From NCBI RefSeq assembly GCF_020623625.1, contig NC_060206.1:682001-746000 (forward strand): a DNA stretch of 64,000 nt, in the 5' to 3' direction. Position 1 is the stretch's first letter. Every line of letters begins with the position of its first letter. This DNA is from Saccharomycodes ludwigii. Taxonomy: Eukaryota; Ascomycota; Saccharomycetes; Saccharomycodales; Saccharomycodaceae. The notes below the pieces were generated by a model. It was not told where the DNA came from. It saw only the letters and a program-made list of their open reading frames with translations, and did no database searches. The translations under genes and the position numbers were made by a program. This document shows, one piece after another, positions 57,767 through 64,000 of this stretch.

Positions 57767-60232
57767 ATGGCTGGAGAAAAAGTAAATAAAAATATCACCG
57801 AATCCTCTGAACTCACCACTACTAAGAATACCACCAACAAACCACAGAAGAGAATAACTGTCGATGCATTAGAAATCTCGGAAAAATTAGGCTTTACAAT
57901 TCATAGAAAAACAAACCGGGTATTATGGACTGAAGATGAAGATCAAAAAGTTTTAAACTCTGTAGATGAAATGGTGAAAAACTTGGGATATGCACGTGGG
58001 TTGGATTATTTAAAAGAGAATCCAACTATGGCACCTGGTGTCTTGGAGTATCTAGATTGGGATCTTATATCAAAGCAGCATTTCCTCAATAATGAGCGTA
58101 GAAGGGGGAAAGATATAAAGAAAAGATGGAATAGCACGTTAGATCCAAATTTGAAAAGGGGCAAATGGTCCAAAGAAGAAGATGATCTATTGTTAAAAAC
58201 ATACACCAAATATGGACCCCATTGGCTCAAAATTTCTAAGGAGATTCCAGGTAGAAATGAAGATCAATGTTCCAAAAGATATGTCGAGGCACTTGATCCC
58301 AAGCTATCTGAGGGTAGGCTTAGATCATGGAGTTTAGAAGAGGACTTGTTGTTAATATCCATGGTGAAGGAGCATGGGACAAAATGGAGGACGATATCGA
58401 CGGAAATGCAGTCGAGGCCCAGTTTAACGTGTCGAAATAGGTGGAGGAAAATAATAACAAGTGTTATAAGGAAGAGGGCTTCCAAAGATATCATGGAAGC
58501 TGTTAAAAACACTGGTGCATCTTTAGAGAGTATCGAATTGGGATTGAATAAAAAAGGTCAAAGAAAACCTGCTGATAAAGAAGTAAATGATCTTTGTAAG
58601 GAAGATAATGTTATGTCTGTTGGAGAACATAAACATCTACTTAGTAGGGAAAGCCATGATATACTGGATGGAGGGAACAATGATATAGTCAGCGGAAAAA
58701 ATGATAAAAAAAAACAGCAACATTTTTCCACATCTAAGAACGAAAAAGCAAAGACGCATTTTACAAATAAACTGGATAATACCATGCCTGAGCCGATATT
58801 ATCTCCAGAATCCACACAGGCAGGAAAAAAAATACCTAGAGGCATTCAAATTAATCAAAATAGAAATACAACAACTCCAACTATTGATAAAACCCAAGTG
58901 GAATTATTAAACAAATCGCCATCTCCAAGTATTTTGGACTATAAATCCCAAAAATGTTTTGTCCAGTTACCGAAAATTACCAACCAAACATCTCCAATTG
59001 ATAATAATGAAAAAAGTTATACCAACACAGACCCTAATAACCATACACCTGGTCTTATTGGTCATAAAAATTTGACCGCAAAAAATAAAGGGGAAAACAA
59101 AAGTGGCAATACTATAATTGGGAACATTGCCCCCACTCCCGACAAAATGCAATGGAAATATACTTTAAAAGATAACATGGGATATTCACTTTCAAATGGG
59201 GTTATTAGTTCTTCGGAATTGGTGAATGAATTAATAATGGAGGCTAAAAAGAATAACTTAAAAATATCAATTCATCAACATATACATAATCATTATGGTA
59301 ATCATGGCAATAACACAGGAACCACGGATATTTTGTTCCAAAGCAATGAAACGTCGCCTGAATCTATAAACGCAGGATCAACTAATAACTCTATCAATTT
59401 TATGAAAAACAATACGCATGCTAATCATGAAGCAAATTTAATTACTGGGGCCTCTCCTTTAGCGAGTTTAGACCCTCTTGATGGTAACAATGGATTTACC
59501 TCACTTACCACGACACAATTTCCACAACCAACATTTCCAGTTAGTAGACCACCAAGTTCTCTGGGTGGGGCTCCAAACACACCTAAGATTATGCAGGATC
59601 TACAAGAAATGGGAATAAGCAGACATAGACATTTCAAGACACTACCGCCAACTGTCAAACCCAAATTGGGATCATCTGATTCTTCTAAATTGACAGATAT
59701 TAATAGGATTTTAAACTCTAATATGTCAAGTAGTAGATGTCGAAGGAAGAATGAACGGAAGAGACGGGTAAGTGACAATACCAAACTAGGGTCTGAATCT
59801 GAGGGAAATACACCTGTTAGTAGTATTAGTAGTACTAATTCTGCTGTCAATATCTCATTAAATACAAATATTCAGGGATCTTTTCCTGAGAAAAGATGTA
59901 AAATTCATAGAATTAAGAATGAATCTAAAAATATTTCACATCGTGAATCTAGAGGATCATCTTCATCACATAATTTGGAGGAAGAAGAAGGACCTGATTT
60001 TTGGGAGAGCTTACGTTCTTTGCAGCCCGGTCCAGCTTTAAACAAAGACACTGAAAATGAGGATGATTCAAGGTTGGAGCTGTTTTATCAATTTTTTGGG
60101 CCGCCAGAGACTTCTACTATTTATTATTCCTCAGCGGCATTAAACAAAAAAAATATGAAGGTTACAGAGCAAACTGAAGACTCTGAAAAAGGATTGGATG
60201 AAGATTACCTTTTACCATTTAATCCGAGTTAA
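57767..60232 (+). CDS. BAS1: Myb-type activator Bas1
   Basis: Bas1 with Pho2 activates purine, histidine and one-carbon genes in response to AICAR/SAICAR. I choose the ATG at 57767 (MAGEKVNKN, 821 residues; S. cerevisiae Bas1 is 811) because the open frame upstream starts at a TTG and is encoded by TA and T runs. Three Myb repeats follow: R1 about 48-125 (long, with an insertion), R2 about 130-176 (KRGKWSKEEDDLLL...GRNEDQCSKRY) and R3 about 183-229 (RSWSLEEDLLL...RPSLTCRNRW). The rest is Asn/Ser-rich with no other clear domain. The ESL-PCK1-UBP-BAS1-SKG1 order matches YKR096W-YKR100C. Confidence 0.94.
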   Translation: MAGEKVNKNITESSELTTTKNTTNKPQKRITVDALEISEKLGFTIHRKTNRVLWTEDEDQKVLNSVDEMVKNLGYARGLDYLKENPTMAPGVLEYLDWDLISKQHFLNNERRRGKDIKKRWNSTLDPNLKRGKWSKEEDDLLLKTYTKYGPHWLKISKEIPGRNEDQCSKRYVEALDPKLSEGRLRSWSLEEDLLLISMVKEHGTKWRTISTEMQSRPSLTCRNRWRKIITSVIRKRASKDIMEAVKNTGASLESIELGLNKKGQRKPADKEVNDLCKEDNVMSVGEHKHLLSRESHDILDGGNNDIVSGKNDKKKQQHFSTSKNEKAKTHFTNKLDNTMPEPILSPESTQAGKKIPRGIQINQNRNTTTPTIDKTQVELLNKSPSPSILDYKSQKCFVQLPKITNQTSPIDNNEKSYTNTDPNNHTPGLIGHKNLTAKNKGENKSGNTIIGNIAPTPDKMQWKYTLKDNMGYSLSNGVISSSELVNELIMEAKKNNLKISIHQHIHNHYGNHGNNTGTTDILFQSNETSPESINAGSTNNSINFMKNNTHANHEANLITGASPLASLDPLDGNNGFTSLTTTQFPQPTFPVSRPPSSLGGAPNTPKIMQDLQEMGISRHRHFKTLPPTVKPKLGSSDSSKLTDINRILNSNMSSSRCRRKNERKRRVSDNTKLGSESEGNTPVSSISSTNSAVNISLNTNIQGSFPEKRCKIHRIKNESKNISHRESRGSSSSHNLEEEEGPDFWESLRSLQPGPALNKDTENEDDSRLELFYQFFGPPETSTIYYSSAALNKKNMKVTEQTEDSEKGLDEDYLLPFNPS

Positions 60233-60294
60233 GAAAAGGAAGGGGGAGGGAAGTATAGTACATAGGAAGTATAAATTACATAATATTTGTTATT

Positions 60295-60330
<36 letters not shown>

Positions 60331-60450
60331 TATCGGAATGAATATAGTAAAAAATAAATTCTACAGGAATAGTAATATGTAAATTTGGATACCCATTTTT
60401 TTTTAGTAAACAAGGTTTAATATGAGTGGTAGAAATAAAAGTTTTCACAA
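60233..60450. other. Convergent intergenic region, BAS1 / ATG44
   Basis: This 218-base spacer contains a purine-rich run (60235-60250), a TA run (60300-60327) and a T run. No gene. Confidence 0.55.
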
Positions 60451-60902
60451 TTATTTGCGTACAAATGATGAGGATGAACTGGCTGATGCTACACTATAAT
60501 CGTAGACTGTTTCACCTACCTCTAAATACTTGCCAACAAAGTTCTGGAAACCGGGATCTTGAAGTAAAAAATCTTTATTTAAAGTTAATCCTGTGTTTCT
60601 TCTTATTCCAGCCAAACAGGTGGAAACCAAAACCAAATCAGCAGCAATATGAATAGTTTTCCCAAGCTATATATATATATATATACATTATGAAGTGATC
60701 AAGCACATGTATAATGAACTCCAAAAGGAAAAGTATATACATGATAAAGATTTCAATTTTTGATGTTAGTAGAGAAAGGCACAAGCTAAAAAAAAAAAAA
60801 AAAAAATACATCCCAATAAAAAGCATATCTACATGGACCAATAATATAGGCTTGATATACTGTATTCTTGGTATTAACATTTTAGAAACATACCAATGTC
60901 AT
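60451..60902 (-). CDS. ATG44: Mitofissin Atg44 (DUF1748), spliced small gene
   Basis: Atg44 is a tiny intermembrane-space protein that drives mitochondrial fission for mitophagy; S. cerevisiae ATG44 is YIL156W-B. Exon 1 is 60894-60902 (ATG ACA TTG), the intron 60667-60893 and exon 2 60451-60666. The joined product is 74 residues: MTLLGKTIHIAADLVLVST, then CLAGIRRNTG and a C-terminal GKYLEVGETVYDYSV with a Ser-rich tail. This matches the DUF1748 pattern (LGKxxHxxxDxxLxSxxLAGxRRxTG, then YLxxGE). Without splicing only a TTG-started 61-residue frame is visible, preceded by an in-frame TAG that is the acceptor itself. It lies between BAS1/UBP7 and COA1 with the same orientation as YIL156W-B, which I recall is also spliced. 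Confidence 0.88.
60667..60893 (-). other. ATG44 intron, 227 nt
   Basis: The donor GTATGT (60893-60888) lies directly after ATGACATTG, the branch point TACTAAC is at 60771-60765, and the acceptor TAG is at 60669-60667 after a TA run. The branch-to-acceptor distance, about 96 nt, is long for a yeast intron; an earlier AG (in GGAG, about 60720) would leave the acceptor TAG as an in-frame stop. Confidence 0.83.
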
Positions 60903-61305
60903 TTTCACGTGTGTTATTTTCTGTAAAGTTGTCCAGTCTTTGGATTGATTTTGTTTTTTTTTGTTTTTGTTTTTGTTTTGTTTTGATTAATTTTGAAGTT
61001 GTTTTGCTTGCTTGCAAATTTTTTTTTTTTTTCTTTCTTTTTTAATTTCAAAAAAAAATAACGAAAAAATAAAAAAAATATCAAATAAAGCACAAATACC
61101 ATCGAATTTACCCCTTCTTTACAATTTTCTTTTGTCTTTTTTTTCTTCTGTAAAACAAAAACAAAATTAAAAAAAAAAAAAAAAAAAGGTATAATAAACC
61201 ATAAAATTTAACTAACTTTTTTATTTCTGTCATTATATCTATTTAAAGAGACATAAGAGAAGAAGAAAAAAAAAATTAAAAGACTCCTTTATATATAAAA
61301 ACACT
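60903..61305. promoter_or_regulatory. Divergent promoter region, ATG44 / COA1
   Basis: About 400 bases. CACGTG at 60906-60911 lies only 4 bases from the ATG44 start. The rest is made of T/GTTTT tracts (60955-61050) and A tracts before COA1. No gene. Confidence 0.5.
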
Positions 61306-61950
61306 ATGCTATGTTTTAAAAATCAATTAACTAAAAGGGTGATATTGAATGGTAGTAAAATCCATACATCAAAATGGTTATCATTTCCTTTAAAGAATAG
61401 CTATTCCCAAATTACAAAAAGGACTTTGTTTACCACTATTCCAACTTTGACACAGTCACCTGGAACTTTACCGCCTATCAATGATAAATTGGAAGAATCA
61501 AATACAAAAAAAAAACGTCCAATGACTGTGAATGATACTTTACCAGACCCCTTCAAAGATAAGCTCAAGAATAGAGTCCAATTTATTGTATTTGTTGTTA
61601 CTACCACTATAGCTTTGTTATGTTTGTTTAATTACGAGAAAACACAATCTCCAATTGTCACAAATACACTATACCAATTACGTAGATCACAAAGAATTAG
61701 AGAGTTGTTGGGTAACAATATTGATTTCGAGGGATTGTTCCCTTGGGTTTTTGGTGAATTGAACCAAGTTGCTGGGAAAATAAACATTACTTTTTATGTT
61801 AAAGGTACCAAAGGTGTTAGAGGAACAGTCAGATTGGTTGCTGACAAGAACAATGAATTTAACGAGCTTTTCATTAAAGACTGGAGTATTACTATAGGAA
61901 ATGAAAAAATTAATTTGGTCGATGAGGAGGAAAATGCCAAAATTGAGTAG
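61306..61950 (+). CDS. COA1: Cytochrome c oxidase assembly factor Coa1
   Basis: Coa1 is an inner-membrane protein that acts with Mss51, Cox14 and Shy1 in early Cox1 assembly. The 214 residues (197 in S. cerevisiae) have a basic, Ser/Thr-rich mitochondrial presequence (about 1-50), one transmembrane helix (about 90-108, QFIVFVVTTTIALLCLF) and the C-terminal Coa1 domain (about 120-205). That domain has YQLRRSQRIRELLGNNIDF and a beta-rich part with GKINITFYVKGTKGVRGTVRLVADK, also similar to the Tim21 fold. It lies downstream of ATG44 in divergent orientation as YIL157C does. Confidence 0.9.
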   Translation: MLCFKNQLTKRVILNGSKIHTSKWLSFPLKNSYSQITKRTLFTTIPTLTQSPGTLPPINDKLEESNTKKKRPMTVNDTLPDPFKDKLKNRVQFIVFVVTTTIALLCLFNYEKTQSPIVTNTLYQLRRSQRIRELLGNNIDFEGLFPWVFGELNQVAGKINITFYVKGTKGVRGTVRLVADKNNEFNELFIKDWSITIGNEKINLVDEEENAKIE

Positions 61951-62339
61951 TTGACAATGACCTCATTAGTTTTACTTTATTTTTAAGTTATTTCTTGGGT
62001 TTTCTATTGAGCACATGCCTCTTGTATATAAACATGTATGTTTATAGTTTAATCAAGGATTTCTTTATTTTATTACATCTTATCATTGACTGTAAAAAAA
62101 AAAAGTAATTTTGTATATATTGCCAATGTTATAACAAAAAAAAAAGGGAATATACATGAATTTAAAAAACAAGAGTAAAGAAAAAAAGAAAAACTTATAT
62201 TTCGAAATGGTACAGAAGATTTAAATAATCAAAAAGATAAAAAGTACAAGGAGGAAGGAGGGGGATGAGAAAAAAAAAAAAAATTAATAAATAAAAGATC
62301 ATAATAAATCCTAAAGCATCTGATTGGAATGTCTATTCA

Positions 62340-62371
<32 letters not shown>

Positions 62372-62406
62372 CTTCTTTTTTAATAGCCGATAATTTCTAA
62401 ATGTTA
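61951..62406. other. Convergent intergenic region, COA1 / SKG1
   Basis: About 460 bases of A/T-rich 3' flank, with A tracts, a purine-rich patch (62250-62266) and a T run of about 28 bases (62343-62370). No gene. Confidence 0.55.
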
Positions 62407-63516
62407 TTATATTTTGGGTCTCAAGCTATCGATGAAGTCCTTTTTATTCTGTGAATAATTCGTGTAATCATTTTCATACTGATCTTCTTCCTCTATTGTG
62501 GAAGCTTGCTCAATGTTATGATCTCCAACGGGTCCTATAACCGGATTACTATTTTCTCTCAGTGAGGATTGGATCGAAAGATTATCGGATATTTGGTTTT
62601 CATCATCAAAAATGCTTTCCCTCTTATCGTTAAAATTATCACGTATTTTGGACGAGTTGCTACCAGAAGTATGATCTGGGACCAAATATGTTGTAGAAGA
62701 GACATTATCATCATGTTTTTTCAAATTACGTATACTAGATTTCGTCTGCATCTTATAGCTGTTATGTCGTGTTATTGACGAGGAATCTTTTAAAGATGGA
62801 TAAGACCCAACTTTTTGTAGATTGTGTGATGAGGTAGATGGGTGTCTTGGATAGTAGTTTCCATAATCTTGGCTGTTTAAATTCCGAACTAACATGTTTT
62901 CCGTAGAAGTATAAGGAGTTGTAAGTTGTGAGGTGTGATGCTGTTGTTCCGGATCTTTTGAGAGTGTATCTAGGGCAATAGAATCTTTGTCTGTATCTTT
63001 GAATATTGGAACATATGTATCATATAAGATTGAGTTATTCATGATCATATGCTGTTTGTTATTTTCAGGGGGATTATTCTTGTTCTCAGCATTATTTATA
63101 TTTTCTGTACTATTATCAGTATGGTTTCCGAGTTTGAGTTCTTCATTGCTATTAAAATTAGTGGGATAGTATTGCTCATACATGTTTTTGACCATATTTC
63201 TTCTATACGCGGGGACATATCTAGAGGAAGATGATCTTTTCAGTGTATTATTTGGCTTAATAATAGAATCTGTTTTATGGTCATCTGTGTCATCTAGCAT
63301 TTGTTGTGTGCTATTATTATTATTGTTATAATATTCTTTCAGATCATTTATATTTGATATCACTAAATCACCATTCAGACTATGACCATCATCTTCTCGT
63401 AATTCCTTTTTAAATCTTTCTTGCATTTTTATCCAAAATGCCAAGGCGAGTACCACTGCTACAGCACATGGAATACCTATAGCACAGCCAACAGTTACTG
63501 ATGTACTGGTTCCCAT
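62407..63516 (-). CDS. SKG1: Skg1/Aim20-type single-pass membrane protein
   Basis: The 369 residues have an N-terminal transmembrane helix (about 8-28, VTVGCAIGIPCAVAVVLALAF) followed by a basic KMQERFKKEL stretch and a long cytosolic, Asn/Ser-rich tail. The tail has short conserved-looking islands: SSSRYVPAYRRNMV (about 96-109), SIFDDEN and the C-terminal NKKDFIDSLRPKI. This layout fits Skg1 (355), a plasma-membrane/bud-localised protein that affects cell-wall composition, and its paralogue Aim20. It follows BAS1, ATG44 and COA1, combining the neighbours of YKR100C (SKG1) and YIL158W (AIM20). Confidence 0.85.
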   Translation of the reverse strand: MGTSTSVTVGCAIGIPCAVAVVLALAFWIKMQERFKKELREDDGHSLNGDLVISNINDLKEYYNNNNNSTQQMLDDTDDHKTDSIIKPNNTLKRSSSSRYVPAYRRNMVKNMYEQYYPTNFNSNEELKLGNHTDNSTENINNAENKNNPPENNKQHMIMNNSILYDTYVPIFKDTDKDSIALDTLSKDPEQQHHTSQLTTPYTSTENMLVRNLNSQDYGNYYPRHPSTSSHNLQKVGSYPSLKDSSSITRHNSYKMQTKSSIRNLKKHDDNVSSTTYLVPDHTSGSNSSKIRDNFNDKRESIFDDENQISDNLSIQSSLRENSNPVIGPVGDHNIEQASTIEEEDQYENDYTNYSQNKKDFIDSLRPKI

Positions 63517-64000
63517 ATTTATATTATTATTTGTTTTCTTTTGCTATTTCTCCTTACTTAAACAAGGAAATTTTATATGAGTCTCGGATAATACACTAGA
63601 AAGGATGATATTTTGATGTTATCTTTTATGATAAATGTTTTAGTTTTTAGTTTTTAGTTTTTCAAAATATTCTTTATCTAAGATCTCGATTTAGGCTTAT
63701 AAAAAGAAAAAAAAAAAAAAAAAAAAACTAAAACCGCCTTACAAAAGAAAAATTATTACACCTTTTTTTTTCTTTTTGCTTAAAAAATAAAAAAAATAAA
63801 AAAAATAAAAAAAATAAAAAAAAAAAAAGAAAATTATTCCCAATTGAGATATTTCCTAATCGGGAAACAAACAAATAGCCATTTTAATATAAAGTTCTAG
63901 ACCTTTAAATTTTCCATGTTACAAAACAAAAATTAAAAATTAAAGCAAAAATCATGAAAAAAAAACCCCCATCGCTATCAACATTTTTTGTTACAAATTT
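63517..64000. other. Upstream region of SKG1, right window edge
   Basis: About 480 bases. It contains TCTCGGATAA (63580), a TTTTTAG triple repeat (63638-63662), a long A run (63708-63727), and an (AAAAAAAT)n tract (about 63782-63828). No gene is visible up to the edge. Confidence 0.55.

Overview
This window is nuclear DNA of a budding yeast. It is very AT-rich, full of long poly(dA:dT) tracts, and gene-dense. I count 27 protein genes, three of which (RPL40, PCC1, ATG44) carry short introns with yeast-type GTATGT donors and TACTAAC branch points. Gene content and order place it in or near Saccharomycetaceae/Saccharomycodaceae. I favour a Saccharomycodes-like yeast: the base composition is low-GC, the gene order is pre-duplication, and PCK1 is present although Hanseniaspora is reported to have lost gluconeogenesis. 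The species call is inference. I see no tRNA, rRNA, CRISPR, transposon or LTR element.

The main result is gene order. The backbone PXL1, WHI5/SRL3, SRP40, SSL2, NDC80, ATG32, SLN1, RPL40, MLP1, MCM10, PCC1, ESL1/2, a YIL152W-position gene, PCK1, RRD1, IMP2', GUT2, UBP7/11, BAS1, ATG44, COA1, SKG1/AIM20 interleaves two S. cerevisiae blocks as I remember them: YKR090-YKR100 and, reversed, YIL143-YIL158. Relative orientation is kept almost everywhere; SRP40 looks inverted. This is the order expected before the whole-genome duplication.

Insertions relative to that backbone are the accessory part: a 4-hydroxyphenylpyruvate dioxygenase with a long N-terminal extension (2.4-4.2 kb), a UGA4-type permease (14.9-16.7 kb), TFB1 (31.2-32.9 kb), a divergent diacylglycerol-kinase-fold protein (34.7-36.0 kb) and a Ste24-family membrane protein that has lost all its zinc ligands (42.9-44.4 kb).

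Functional groupings: TFIIH (SSL2, TFB1), mitophagy (ATG32 and the mitofissin ATG44), mitochondrial and gluconeogenic metabolism (PCK1, GUT2, COA1, IMP2'), kinetochore and replication (NDC80, MCM10), G1/S control (WHI5-like), osmosensing (SLN1), nuclear pore (MLP1) and purine/histidine regulation (BAS1). Apart from gene-order inheritance I see no sign that these act as one system.

Intergenic regions hold short tandem arrays, a 23-base C run in the IMP2' leader, a cluster of GCGGGG (Mig1-type) sites before GUT2, GATA sites before the UGA4-like gene, and recurrent TCCGA/TCGGA motifs in many promoters. I found no clearly new multi-gene system. The best leads are the Ste24-like pseudoprotease, the extended dioxygenase, the altered lipid-kinase fold protein and the recurrent promoter motif.
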